Assembly: GCA_016722705.1 (NCBI GenBank)
Contig: JADKGN010000004.1
Coordinates: forward strand, 806,001 to 870,000
Source: Candidatus Dechloromonas phosphoritropha
GTDB taxonomy: Bacteria > Pseudomonadota > Gammaproteobacteria > Burkholderiales > Rhodocyclaceae
Direction of reading: 5' to 3'
DNA length: 64,000 nt
This document shows positions 30,547-40,046 of the stretch, piece by piece. The number at the start of each line of letters is the position of its first letter. Within the stretch, counting starts at the first letter, position 1. The position numbers and the translations under genes are program-made. Under the pieces are notes generated by a model. It was not told the origin of the DNA. It did no database searches and saw only the letters and a list, made by a program, of their open reading frames with translations.

Positions 30547-32268
30547 CCCGGATGTTTCATAAACCCGCCGCGCGATGTCAATGTCGTGCCATTCCAGCCG
30601 TGATGCGAGTCAGCTTGCTGCGAATTTTGCTGCCAACCCGCCACGATCGGCCAAATACCCCAACTTTTGGGCATCACACCCTGCCGCCATCGATCCCTGG
30701 ACAGAGCGCTGGCGAGACCTCACCTCCGCTCAAGCGGATTCGAGTCGGCAGCATGAGACGGCGTCGCCGAGTCGATCAGGCCGGCGCCGGCGGGCGCGGG
30801 ACGAGGTAAAGCAACTCGGTCACCCGCGCCAGCACCCCTTCATCGGACACGACGTAGGCAAGGACAGCTTGATCCGATCCTTGTACTGCACCACGCGCAC
30901 CGCCAACTTAAAGAGTTTCAGGATAATCGACAGCGGTTGCGCCTTGGCCAGTTCCGTATGCACCAGCGTGTTCTCGCGCAAGCCGTGAATCAACCCATAC
31001 GCCGCACACGAATAGAACAGCCGCAGGTGATTGGCGAGGAAGGCATGATCGGAGGTCCGGTCACTGGCCAAGTCGTTCTTCACCGCCTTGATGAAGTTCT
31101 CGTCCTGCCCTCGAGCACAGTACAGCTCTTTGTAAAGCACATCAGGCGTCGGGTCGGACAGCGAGGTCACCACGTACCGCGGGTTGTCACCCAAGGCCAT
31201 CACCTCGGCCTTGACCACCACGCGGTAAGCCTTGGGCCACGAGCCCGCCTGATACTCGATATCGTCGTACAGTCGTGTCGCCGCAGGCTCGGCGTTCCCC
31301 AGGCGCTGGGCGTTGGCGCTGTGTGTCTGGTGCAGCGCACGGGCTTTCTTCAGCAGCGGCTCGGCCTTGGGCGAGAGCACCTGGTTGCCGGCCAGGCCGA
31401 AGAGAAAGTCCAGATGCGGATCGGACTCGCACAAGGTCATCAGTTCGGGATTCGCGAAGTGACCATCCCCGCGCAGCAGGATGTGGGTCTCGGGCCAGGC
31501 CTGGCGGAGCAGGTGCAGCACGCGCTTGATGATGACCGCATTCTCTTTACCGGTGGGACGCTTGCCCGGACGCAGGACGGCGGTGATCAGCTTCCCGGAG
31601 AGTCCTTCGAAGAGGAACAACGGCAGGTAGCAATGATTGCCGTAGTGGTGGTTGTAGAACGCCAGTTCCTGCTGCCCGTGAGTGGCATCCTCAGAGTGAT
31701 CCATATCCAGCACGATCACGGCAGGCGCTTGGGCGTAGCTGGCGATGAAGGCGTCGACGAAGCTTTTGGCCAGGCGGTAAATGTCTTTGCGCGATACGCT
31801 GTTCTCGAGCCGGGAGAGCGTGGGGCCGGAGGCCAGGTCATTTCCCTCGCCCAGCGGGGCACGACCGACCGCCAGTTTGAACAGCGGATCGCGCCGCAGC
31901 GTGTTGGCGTCATTACCGTCGGCGTAGCCGCTGGCGGTCTGGAATATCCGCTGACGAAGCAGGTCGGCCAGCGGATGGTCAATGTACGAGGCGTGGCGTT
32001 TGTCGTGAATCGCGCTGACCAGGCGGGGAATCAGGCCGATTTGCAGGTCGATGCCACGCAACAGGAGTGCGCCAAAGTCGGAGGACATCGCCCCGCCGTC
32101 AAACTCTGCCCGGATCGTAAATCCGGCGCTGGCGGGAAAGCGAAGCTGGGTTGGGATAGAATTGTCCATGGGCGGTCTCGTTTAGGCTTCTTACGAAGCG
32201 TTATTGGCGTAACCCCAATTATATCAATGGGTTAAACGAGATTCGCCTGCTTTTATGAAAAATTCGGG
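30547..32268 (-). mobile_element. IS1380-family insertion sequence inserted at the end of the IS3 element
   Basis: Terminal inverted repeats are CCCGGATGTTTCATAAA (from 30547) and, on the minus strand from 32268, CCCGAATTTTTCATAAA. They are flanked by a 4-base direct repeat CTAA (30543-30546 and 32269-32272), the duplication size known for IS1380. The 1722-base element contains one transposase gene. The left CTAA covers the last two bases of the IS3 element, so this insertion came second and hit the exact IS3/chromosome junction. Confidence 0.9.
30820..32169 (-). CDS. IS1380-family transposase
   Basis: A 449-residue DDE transposase. Signatures are FDGGAMSSDFGALLLRGID at the N terminus, VIVLDMDHSEDATHGQQE (first catalytic Asp and the family THGxQ motif), LLRGDGHFANPELM (second Asp) and the Glu in GQDENFIKAVKNDL. 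The C terminus ends KGCWRG, but reading one frame over gives GVLARVTELLYL, which is how this family usually ends. A one-base loss in a G-run near 30845 has therefore probably changed the last 10-15 residues. Activity may still be kept. Confidence 0.9.
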   Translation of the reverse strand: MDNSIPTQLRFPASAGFTIRAEFDGGAMSSDFGALLLRGIDLQIGLIPRLVSAIHDKRHASYIDHPLADLLRQRIFQTASGYADGNDANTLRRDPLFKLAVGRAPLGEGNDLASGPTLSRLENSVSRKDIYRLAKSFVDAFIASYAQAPAVIVLDMDHSEDATHGQQELAFYNHHYGNHCYLPLFLFEGLSGKLITAVLRPGKRPTGKENAVIIKRVLHLLRQAWPETHILLRGDGHFANPELMTLCESDPHLDFLFGLAGNQVLSPKAEPLLKKARALHQTHSANAQRLGNAEPAATRLYDDIEYQAGSWPKAYRVVVKAEVMALGDNPRYVVTSLSDPTPDVLYKELYCARGQDENFIKAVKNDLASDRTSDHAFLANHLRLFYSCAAYGLIHGLRENTLVHTELAKAQPLSIILKLFKLAVRVVQYKDRIKLSLPTSCPMKGCWRG

Positions 32269-32362
32269 CTAAGCATGGTGATCGATATGAACGATAAGCA
32301 GTTGCGCACCCTGGGGGACTTAGTCACTAACCAGTTCAATCATCACAAATCATGAGAAGAAT

Positions 32363-33877
32363 TCAGGATGCGCAAGCCATGGTTGGCACTATGTTGAAGC
32401 GGGTCAATGAGCAGGCCGCAGCGACGACTGAACGTCCCAATCGAGTGAGGTAGTAGCGATAGGTATGAGTGACTTTCTTGATCAAGCCGAGCGTACGCAG
32501 TCGGGCAAGTTGGCGCGACATGGCGGACGGAGTGAGCTTCAGATAGCTGAGAAGATCGGCACGACGCCAACCGTGAATGTTGAACTCGCCGCGTTGCATG
32601 GTTTGCAGCAAGGCTTTCTCGGCAGGATCAAAGAAGTTCACCCCTTTGACACCGGGAGCCGCCCCCAACCGTGGCATGCTCAATCGCTCCAAGTCACGCT
32701 CGCCGGCACTGGGGTCATCGAGGCTGGAGAGGAACGCCAGGTAACGTTGGTTGCAGCCGAGCAGGATGTCGCGCAGGTCGATCAGGCTATAGATTGTCTT
32801 CTTCAGGGGCGCCAATTCTCGGGTGGCGTGCCTGTCCTTGTGTTCCACCTTGCGGTGGTGTTTGAAGAAACTCACGTCATTGACGGTCGTTTCGACCCGC
32901 AGTACGCGGGAGAATTTGTCATACACCTTGACGCCAGCGGCGCCCATGGTGTGCTTGATGCAGCGCCCCTCGATACGGGTGGACAACCGGGAACCGATCT
33001 CCTGGGCCAGTTGTGGCGTGACCTTCTTGCCCAGAAAGCTGGAGACGCGTTCTGCGTTGGCGGCCAAGACCGCTTGGCGCGAAATGGCGTCATACAGTGG
33101 AACCCATATCTGCTCACTGCGAAACATCAGGTCGGTGGAGTATTCGACTTGGCGCAGGCTCCAGTGATACGAGGATCCAAAGACGTCAAGCACTGGGCAC
33201 AACCACTGCGCATAGCGATCCAGTCGCGGGTGAAGTACGTCGGGACTGAACGCATCCGCCAGCGCCTGCGCCTGCGCGATGTCGGCGACACGCAGGAAGG
33301 CGTTGTCCTGCTGGAGGAAGTCGATCCTTTCTCGCGTCAGAGTTCTTGCCAGAGCGCTGTGACCATTACAGTAGAACTGCAACCCGAACGGTGCCCACGT
33401 CGGCACACGCAGGTAGCACAACCCCAGTTCCTCGTCGATGAAATAGAAGTAGTCGTGCAGGCACTTGCCTTGATCGGGGCGCAGGTAAGTCTTGCCACTG
33501 CCTTTGTCATGCCACGGTTTGTAGCTCGGACAGGCTTCCATGGCCGAGAGCACATGCACCAAACCCGGTGCGTCGCCGCGACCGGCGAGCACTCGCGCGA
33601 CCAACTCTTCCTTGCGAATATGGCTTTTGCTGACGTGCTCGATTTCAATACCCGCCGCCAGACACACCTCCTGCGCACGCTCACGAATGCGATCTCGCAG
33701 CGGCTCGGCAAATCGCGGGTAGTCGAATACCCGAATTCCGTGCGTGTACAAATAACTCGTCATTCCTGCCGCGTAGCACGCACCAGGCAGCGTGCCGGTG
33801 ATAATGATCCGGTCAAAGCACGAAAGCACACCATGCATGTTCGTCGCGTATCGTTCCGCCAGAGCCATCGCCAACAT
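32363..33877 (-). CDS. Unknown 504-residue protein with C-terminal winged-helix-like segment, in IS-rich context
   Basis: The frame opens at 33895, but the ATG at 33877 has a strong ribosome site (GAGGAGG), giving MLAMALAERYATNMHG and 504 residues. The body (SCFDRIIITGTLPGACYAAGM, YFIDEELGLCYLRVPTWAPF, QFYCNGHSALARTL) belongs to a repeated family I have seen labelled hypothetical or MarR-like. The last 80 residues (LLSYLKLTPSAMSRQLARL, LIKKVTHTYRYYL) look like a winged helix. I cannot assign a catalytic fold. It lies between IS1380 and a broken transposase and starts 93 bases from the latter, divergently. It may be a mobile-element protein of undescribed type. Confidence is high for a real gene, low for function. 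Confidence 0.65.
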   Translation of the reverse strand: MLAMALAERYATNMHGVLSCFDRIIITGTLPGACYAAGMTSYLYTHGIRVFDYPRFAEPLRDRIRERAQEVCLAAGIEIEHVSKSHIRKEELVARVLAGRGDAPGLVHVLSAMEACPSYKPWHDKGSGKTYLRPDQGKCLHDYFYFIDEELGLCYLRVPTWAPFGLQFYCNGHSALARTLTRERIDFLQQDNAFLRVADIAQAQALADAFSPDVLHPRLDRYAQWLCPVLDVFGSSYHWSLRQVEYSTDLMFRSEQIWVPLYDAISRQAVLAANAERVSSFLGKKVTPQLAQEIGSRLSTRIEGRCIKHTMGAAGVKVYDKFSRVLRVETTVNDVSFFKHHRKVEHKDRHATRELAPLKKTIYSLIDLRDILLGCNQRYLAFLSSLDDPSAGERDLERLSMPRLGAAPGVKGVNFFDPAEKALLQTMQRGEFNIHGWRRADLLSYLKLTPSAMSRQLARLRTLGLIKKVTHTYRYYLTRLGRSVVAAACSLTRFNIVPTMACAS

Positions 33878-33970
33878 GATCGCCTCCTCGGTCATTCGTC
33901 AGGCTTCTATCGTAATACCTGTTTGGTTCCGGCTCGTCCGGCTTAGGGGCTATTGGCAGGCACCGTGGCG

Positions 33971-35179
33971 ATGGGTTTTGCGGCGGTGGCAGACGAGCGA
34001 TACGACATCATCGCGCGGCCCGTCAAGCGGTTTGGCTACGGCCGGCTGAAGCGAGCCGACAAAGCGATTGTTCTGCGCTTTCTGGAGCGTGTCAGCGGCT
34101 ACTCTCGCCAATAGATCGCCCGACTGGTGAAGCGTGGCGGCGAGCGGGGCAAACTGGCCAAACGCTACCAAGGGTCGCGCACCCGCTCTGCCTCGATCTA
34201 CAGCAGCGCCGGTGTACTGCTGTTGGCACAGACCGACACGCTGCATGGCACGCTCTCGGGTCCGGCAACCAAGAAGCTCATGGAGCGCGCCTGTCACCTG
34301 TTTGGCGATGCACGGTACCAGCGCCTGGCGACGATCTCGGTAGCGCACCTATACAACCTGCGCCAGCGCCCCCGCCATGTGCAGCAGCGGCAGGTGTGGA
34401 CCAAGACCCGAGCGGTCACCGTGCCGATCGGCGAACGCCGGGCGCCGGCGCCGAACAACCACCCCGGCTACCTGCGAGTCGACAGTGTGCACCAGGGCGA
34501 TCAGGACCACGTGAAGGGGGTGTATCACATCAATGCCGTCGATTGCATCACCCAGTACGAGGGCGTCGCCACCTGCGAGCGCATCAGCGAAGCCTTCCTC
34601 ATCCCGGTGCTCGAAGCCCTGCTCCAGGGCTTGCCATTCGTCATCCAGGGATTCCATACCGACAACGGCTCCGAGTACATCAAGCGGGACGTCGCCAAAC
34701 TGCTCAATAAACTGCTGATTGAGGAGCAGACCAAGTCGCGTTCCCGGCCCAGTAACGATAATGCTCGGGCCGAGTCGAAGAACGGCGCCACCGTGCGCAA
34801 GCATCTGGGGTTCGCCCCGAAGGAAGCCCCCTTGAGGGACAGCCACATCCCGCAGCACTTCGCCGCACTCGTGGATGACTTCTGCCGCGATTACCTGAAT
34901 CCCTACAACAACTTTCACCGCCCCTGCCTGTTCGCCGAAACCATCACCGATGCCAAGGGCAAGCAGCGCAAACGCTATCCGTACAAGCTGATGATGACAC
35001 CCTACGAGAAGTTCAAATCGCTACCGAATGCCGAGGGCTATCTGAAGCCAAGGCTTACGTTCAAGAATCTGGACACACAGGCGTGCGCGATAACCGACAA
35101 TGAGGCCGTAGAGCGCATGAACAAAGCGCGTTCGGTACTCTTCAAAACCATTTTCAACCGACCGAAATCGGCTGCCTGA
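33971..35179 (+). pseudogene. DDE integrase-type transposase interrupted by an amber codon
   Basis: Reading from the ATG at 33971 (MGFAAVADERYDIIARPV, then a helix-turn-helix-like region) a TAG at 34112-34114 interrupts RVSGYSRQ/IARLVKRGG. The same frame then stays open to 35179, with YLRVDSVHQGD (first D), GFHTDNGSEYIK (second D) and ARAESKNGATVRKH (Glu), the full rve catalytic triad. Translation could restart at the GTG at 34127, giving 350 residues without the DNA-binding part. Family resembles the IS481-like/unclassified integrase-core transposases. Element ends were not found with certainty; a strong hairpin lies 25 bases past the stop. Confidence 0.75.
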
Positions 35180-35203
35180 CTGACGATAAAAGCATCAAGC
35201 CGG

Positions 35204-35263
35204 GGGGCAGTGGATATGTGGATAGCTCGCCTGTCGGCGACCTTCACACATACCCACTGCCCC
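35204..35263. repeat. 60-base imperfect palindrome after the broken transposase
   Basis: GGGGCAGTGGATATGTG (35204-35220) pairs with CACATACCCACTGCCCC (35247-35263) with one mismatch, and the loop holds an inner TCGCC/GGCGA hairpin. It could be a transposon end, a cruciform recognition site or a terminator; there is no T-run. The rest of 35180-35551 shows no gene. Confidence 0.7.
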
Positions 35264-35551
35264 GCCAAATGCCAGATCTTTTTACTTGGGATTCAAAGTC
35301 AAAACCGAGCGCCCAGACTCAAACCCGGATTGGAAACTACTATGTCGTATCGACCGCGCGAACGCAGTCCGCCTCGTCAGATGCTCGCTCTCGACCAACC
35401 TGCTGCGCGACAGGGGATTCAACCTCGGGTTTCACGCCTGGCTTGGCAGTGCTGCTTCAAGGCTGCGCATCATCACCGCAGTTGACCAAAGTCGTTAAGA
35501 TGGCGATTGCTGACTTGGTTTGTCTCCTTGCCAACTTGAAGAAATGCCATC

Positions 35552-36751
35552 ATGGATATCGTTCGCACCATTCAGAAATTCAACACCGGACGCGATCCGG
35601 AACGGCTGGCCATGAAGTACACCAACATGCGGAGCAATTCGTTCGTGTTCCTGCGGGCGACCTGCCATCTTTTTTATAACCGGCTGCCCGGTGGCCGCTT
35701 GTTCGAGCGCGCGCCACTCACGTGGGTATGCGGCGATCTGCATCTTGAGAACTTCGGCAGTTACAAGGGAGACAACCGCCTCGTCTATTTCGACTTCAAT
35801 GACTTCGACGAAGGCGCACTCGCTCCGGCGACGTGGGAATTGGTGCGCTTTCTCGCCAGCATCCTGATCTGGGCGAAGTGTTTGCAGGTCTCGCGACCAC
35901 AGGCGATTACCCTTTGCAAAGTATTTGTTGATGCCTACGCTACCGCACTGACTGAGGGAAAGGCGCGCTGGGTCGAGCGTGAAACTGCCGACGGCATGGT
36001 CTTGCAACTGCTCGAAAGCGTGCAGAATCGACCGCGTCCCGCATTTCTCGACAGCCGGACCGAGCGCCGGGGAGCGAAACGTCCGATCCGGCTGGATGGC
36101 CGGAAAGCCCTCCCTGCGAATGACAGGCAGCGAGAAAAGATTTCTCGCTTCATGAAGGAATTTGCCGCCACCCAGCCAAACCCGGGGTTCTACAAAACCA
36201 TCGATATTGCCCGGCGCATCGCAGGGAACGGCAGTCTCGGCGTCGATCGCTACATAATTGTGGTCGAGGGGAAGGGTTCACCCGACGGCAATTATCTGCT
36301 CGATTTGAAAGAATCCCGGCCCTCGGCTCTCACACCACATCTGAAAGCCAAACAGCCCCGCTGGAAGTCCGAAGCGCAACGTATTGTTGCGATACAGCGA
36401 CAGGTGCAGGCAACCTCGATGGCGTTTCTGCAACCGGTCAGCATCGGCCGGACGTCCTACGTCCTGCGCGGATTGCAGCCTTCGGAGGACCGCGTTGCGC
36501 TGGATCACTGGAACCGACAGATCGCTCGTCTGCAAGCGGTCATCAAGACGATGGGGGAAATCGTCGCTTGGGGGCAACTGCGCAGCAGCGGCCGTGACGG
36601 ATCGGCGATTGCCGATGAACTGATTGATTTCGGCGAGCGTCACAACTGGCGTGGCGAGCTGCTGGACGCGGCCGAGCATTGCGCCGAACTTGTGGAAAGG
36701 GACTGGAATACCTATATCCACGCGTTCGATAGTGGCGCTTTCAAGCTTTGA
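35552..36751 (+). CDS. DUF2252 family protein
   Basis: A 399-residue soluble protein. Recognisable DUF2252 features are KYTNMRSNSFVFLRATCHLF, LTWVCGDLHLENFGSY with the conserved GDxHxxNFG, RLVYFDFNDFDEGALAPATW, and DRYIIVVEGKGS. The GDLHLEN and DFND motifs resemble the catalytic loop and metal-binding residues of protein-kinase-like/aminoglycoside phosphotransferase folds, so a kinase-like activity is plausible but not shown. It has no partner gene on its 5' side; the AI-2E-type permease gene follows 48 bases downstream. Confidence 0.85.
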   Translation: MDIVRTIQKFNTGRDPERLAMKYTNMRSNSFVFLRATCHLFYNRLPGGRLFERAPLTWVCGDLHLENFGSYKGDNRLVYFDFNDFDEGALAPATWELVRFLASILIWAKCLQVSRPQAITLCKVFVDAYATALTEGKARWVERETADGMVLQLLESVQNRPRPAFLDSRTERRGAKRPIRLDGRKALPANDRQREKISRFMKEFAATQPNPGFYKTIDIARRIAGNGSLGVDRYIIVVEGKGSPDGNYLLDLKESRPSALTPHLKAKQPRWKSEAQRIVAIQRQVQATSMAFLQPVSIGRTSYVLRGLQPSEDRVALDHWNRQIARLQAVIKTMGEIVAWGQLRSSGRDGSAIADELIDFGERHNWRGELLDAAEHCAELVERDWNTYIHAFDSGAFKL

Positions 36752-36799
36752 TCGGCCAATTCAACAGCGAGGAATGGCGCGCCGGCGACCATTGACTTC

Positions 36800-37822
36800 A
36801 TGACTATGCAGCGACCGATGAAACCCACCCCTGTCCAGATCGCCAGCTACGTGATCGCCGCGGCGATCCTTATTGGCGCCGTCCAGTTCAAACTCGTTTC
36901 CGCCCTGTTTGCCGGCATGCTGGTCCATACGCTGATCAACAAGCTCGCGCCGCTGCTGGCCCGATTGTTCTCCGGTCGGATGGCACGGATCGCAGCGACC
37001 GCCATCGTCGCCGCAGTGGTCGTGGCGGCGGTCAGCGGCGCCGCCTTTGCCTTGCTCTATCACCTGAAGAGCGGCGACACGGCGGGGCTGCCGCAGTTGT
37101 GGGCGAAGCTGGCGGAAATCATCGACGGGGCCAATGCGGCGCTCCCGGCCTGGATCACCGAACGGCTGCCAGCTTCCAACGACGAGATCAAGGTCGCGGT
37201 TGTTGCATGGCTCCATGTGCACAGCACCGAGGTGCAGGGCGTCGGCCGGGAACTTGGCGTGGCCTTTGTGCACATCCTGATCGGTGGCATCCTCGGCGCC
37301 ATGATCGCGGTCAGCGGAGCCGGGGAAGTGCCCGACCGCAAGCCGCTGGCGAAAGCCCTGCGCGAGCGCGCAACGATCTTCCATAACGCCTTTGGCCGCG
37401 TGGTGATCGGCCAGGGCAAGATCTCCCTGATCAACACCATCCTGACCGGCATCTATCTGGCGATTATCCTGCCCACGGCCGGGATTCATCTACCCTTCGT
37501 CAAGACGATGCTAGCCGTCACCCTGATCGTCGGGATTCTCCCGGTCGTCGGGAACCTGATCTCCAACACCATCATCGTCCTGGTCAGCGCCTCGGTGTCG
37601 TTCAGCGCCGCGCTCGCTTCACTGGCATTCCTGGTCGTCCTGCACAAGGGCGAATACTTCCTGTCAGCCAAGATTCTCGGTCATCAGGTCAGCGCCAGGG
37701 CTTGGGAAATGCTGCTCGCCATGCTGGTCATGGAAGCGGCGTTTGGCATCCCGGGAATTGCCGTCGCACCGGTGTTCTATGCCTACATGCGGGCAGAACT
37801 GATGCGGGCGGAGCTTGTCTAG
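36800..37822 (+). CDS. AI-2E family transporter-like membrane protein
   Basis: A 340-residue inner-membrane protein with about seven spans: an N-terminal pair (YVIAAAILIGAVQFKLVSAL), a loop-bounded centre (LPQLWAKLAEIIDGANAAL), and the C-terminal cluster ILTGIYLAIILPTAG, LIVGILPVVGNLISN and LASLAFLVVLHKGEYF, ending with ILGHQVSARAWEMLLAML. The last motif is the usual C-terminal signature of the AI-2E/UPF0118 family, exporters of small molecules and, in some members, Na+/H+ exchangers. The substrate is unknown. An alternative start two codons later (36806) is possible. Confidence 0.8.
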   Translation: MTMQRPMKPTPVQIASYVIAAAILIGAVQFKLVSALFAGMLVHTLINKLAPLLARLFSGRMARIAATAIVAAVVVAAVSGAAFALLYHLKSGDTAGLPQLWAKLAEIIDGANAALPAWITERLPASNDEIKVAVVAWLHVHSTEVQGVGRELGVAFVHILIGGILGAMIAVSGAGEVPDRKPLAKALRERATIFHNAFGRVVIGQGKISLINTILTGIYLAIILPTAGIHLPFVKTMLAVTLIVGILPVVGNLISNTIIVLVSASVSFSAALASLAFLVVLHKGEYFLSAKILGHQVSARAWEMLLAMLVMEAAFGIPGIAVAPVFYAYMRAELMRAELV

Positions 37823-38127
37823 ATTCGCCAGATCACGGTTCTGAAGTCTCGTGGATGCTGCCCATGCGCAGCAGGGCGATCATGTCCTTACCACAACGCG
37901 CGAGCATTCTTGCACGCGGCCGGCAGCAGCCCGGAAATGCAGCGGAAAATCGGGCACCTGGCCTTGCGGCAATCGGCGATCTCCGCCATGATTCTTTCCT
38001 ATGGCGACCCTGGTCACTCTCCCCCACTCCCCACACGCTTGTGCCATCGGGTCGGCGAGACCCGAATGCCAGCACCCTGACCTGATGCCGGGCAAGCGCT
38101 GCCGGCCGCCGGACTGAGCGGGAAGGC
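37823..38127. other. Intergenic region before the first DUF1538 locus
   Basis: A 305-base stretch that should carry the promoter of the DUF1538 gene. I see no gene, no clear terminator and no riboswitch-like fold that I can support. Confidence 0.4.
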
Positions 38128-39630
38128 ATGGGATCGCTGCTTCGCGTCATTCGCGAACTTCTGCACGAAGCGGCGCGCGACCTCGCCCCGACCCTGATCG
38201 TGGTGGTCATCTTCCAGGCGTTCTTCATCCAGCGCATGCCGGACAGCCCGGCCGCGCTGATCGGCGGGTTCGCCGTCGTCCTCCTCGGCCTGGCGCTGTT
38301 CGTCAAGGGTCTCGACGCCGCGATCTTTCCTGCCGGCGAGACGATGGCCTTCGACTTCGCCCGCCGCGGTTCGTTCCTGTGGTTGATGCTGTTTGCCTTC
38401 TGCATCAGCTTCGCATCGGTCGCCGCCGAACCGGCGCTCATGGCCGTCGCCTACAAGGCGGAGGCAGTTTCGGGCGGCAGCATGGGTGCGCTGACCCTGC
38501 GCATGGTGGCAGCGCTCGGGGTCGGCCTGGCGGTAGTGGTCGGGGTCTGGCGCATCGTTCTCGGTTATCCGATCGGCAACTATCTGATTCCCGGTTACCT
38601 GACCGTCATCACCCTGACAGCGTTCTCGCCGCCGCAACTGGTCGGCCTCGCTTTCGATTCCGGTGGCGTCGTCGCGTCGACCGTCACCGCGCCGCTACTG
38701 ACCGCCCTCGGCGTCGGTCTGGCCACCAGCATCCGTGGCCGAAATCCCCTGCTCGATGGCTTCGGCCTGATTGCCTTCGGGGCACTGGCGCCGATAATCA
38801 TCATCCAGATCTACGGCATTCTGTTCTTCGTGCCGGACGAGTACGGGACCGCCGTGCTGCTGATGCCGACCGACGATCAGCACCGCTACGCGGTGGTCGC
38901 GATGCTAATCGATTTCCTGATCATGGTCAGGAACCTGCTGCCGATCATCGCCGTGGTCCTCTTTTCGAGCTTCGTCATCCTGCGCCGGCCGCTGGCCGAC
39001 CCGAAGGGACTTGCGGTGGGCATGGCCCTGGTGGCCGTCGGTCTCTTCCTGTTCGACGAAGGGCTGCAGGTCGGGCTCTTCCCGCTCGGCGACGAGATGA
39101 CCAACGGCTTGATGCGCGACGGCATTCCGATGTGGGCGGTCTACCTTTACGGCTTCCTGATCGGCTTCGCGACGACGATGGCTGAGCCAGCGCTGATCGC
39201 GCTGTCGATCAAGGCAGACGAGGTCAGCCTGGGCCAGCTGAAGGGCCTGTGGCTGCGCGCGCTGGTGTCTATCGGCGTCGGCATCGGCATCGTCATCGGC
39301 TGCGCGCGCATCATCGACGGGGCCAACATCGCCTGGTGGCTGATTCCCGGCTACCTGCTGGTGCTTGCGATGACTCCGTTCGCGCCAAAATTCATTGTGC
39401 CGATTGCCTATGACTGCGGCGGCGTGACGACGTCGACGGTGACCGTACCGCTGGTCACCGCGCTCGGGGTCGGCCTGGCCGAACGCACGCCGGGTCGCGA
39501 CCCGATGATCGACGGTTTCGGTTTGATCGCCTTCGCCTCGCTGCTGCCGATGATCATCGTCATGTCCTATGGCATGCTTGCCACTTGGTGGCTGCGCTCG
39601 AGGAAACCTGTCAAGGAGAAACATTCATGA
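38128..39630 (+). CDS. DUF1538 membrane protein with internal duplication (locus 1)
   Basis: A 500-residue membrane protein made of two similar halves. Each half has an AEPAL motif in a membrane helix (AAEPALMAVAYKAEAVS near residue 100, AEPALIALSIKADEVS in the second half) and a second motif: FDSGGVVASTVTAPLLTALG and YDCGGVTTSTVTVPLVTALG. This inverted-or-direct duplication with broken-helix motifs is typical of transporters, and DUF1538 proteins are presumed so, without a known substrate. The stop overlaps the ATG of a PII-like gene (ATGA), so membrane protein and PII-like protein are translationally coupled. A CBS protein and an unknown protein follow. I start at the ATG at 38128. Confidence 0.85.
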   Translation: MGSLLRVIRELLHEAARDLAPTLIVVVIFQAFFIQRMPDSPAALIGGFAVVLLGLALFVKGLDAAIFPAGETMAFDFARRGSFLWLMLFAFCISFASVAAEPALMAVAYKAEAVSGGSMGALTLRMVAALGVGLAVVVGVWRIVLGYPIGNYLIPGYLTVITLTAFSPPQLVGLAFDSGGVVASTVTAPLLTALGVGLATSIRGRNPLLDGFGLIAFGALAPIIIIQIYGILFFVPDEYGTAVLLMPTDDQHRYAVVAMLIDFLIMVRNLLPIIAVVLFSSFVILRRPLADPKGLAVGMALVAVGLFLFDEGLQVGLFPLGDEMTNGLMRDGIPMWAVYLYGFLIGFATTMAEPALIALSIKADEVSLGQLKGLWLRALVSIGVGIGIVIGCARIIDGANIAWWLIPGYLLVLAMTPFAPKFIVPIAYDCGGVTTSTVTVPLVTALGVGLAERTPGRDPMIDGFGLIAFASLLPMIIVMSYGMLATWWLRSRKPVKEKHS

Positions 39631-39974
39631 AATTCTCTGCTGTGGTGCTGATTGTTCCGGAAGAAGACGAGAACCCGGCGGTCAGGATTCTCAAGGAGGC
39701 CGGCGCCACCGGCATCACCATCATCAAGGGCAAGGGGTTGCGCCAGAATGAGCGCAAGACCTTTCTCGGCCTCGGCCTCGAACGCCGTGAATCGTTGCTG
39801 CTGTGCGTCGTCGAGAAACAGCTGGCGATGCGTATGCTCAAGGCGGTCAAGATCGAGATGAAGCTGGACCTGTCGGGTGGCGGGCTGGCCTTTTCGCTGC
39901 CGCTGGGCAGCGTGATCGGCATCGGGCTGGCGCAGATGGAGAGCTTCCGGCGCGAAGTCGCGGATACACTATGA
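39627..39974 (+). CDS. PII-like (GlnB-fold) protein paired with DUF1538 (locus 1)
   Basis: A 115-residue protein with the ferredoxin-like beta-alpha-beta pattern of PII trimers: KFSAVVLIVPEEDENPAVRILKEAG, read in parts, then TGITIIKGKGLRQNERKTFLG in the T-loop place and SLLLCVVEKQLAMRMLKAV. It lacks the uridylylated tyrosine context of GlnB (RGAEY). It starts inside the stop of the DUF1538 gene with ribosome site AAGGAGA. PII proteins commonly gate transporters (AmtB, SbtA), so regulation of the DUF1538 protein is the natural inference. The ligand is unknown. Confidence 0.75.
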   Translation: MKFSAVVLIVPEEDENPAVRILKEAGATGITIIKGKGLRQNERKTFLGLGLERRESLLLCVVEKQLAMRMLKAVKIEMKLDLSGGGLAFSLPLGSVIGIGLAQMESFRREVADTL

Positions 39975-40046
39975 GCGCTTCGCGCCCGCCCCTTTGGGAC
40001 CGTGTTGCCCGTTCTGAAAATGCTTGTTGACTGAAGGAGTTGTCCC

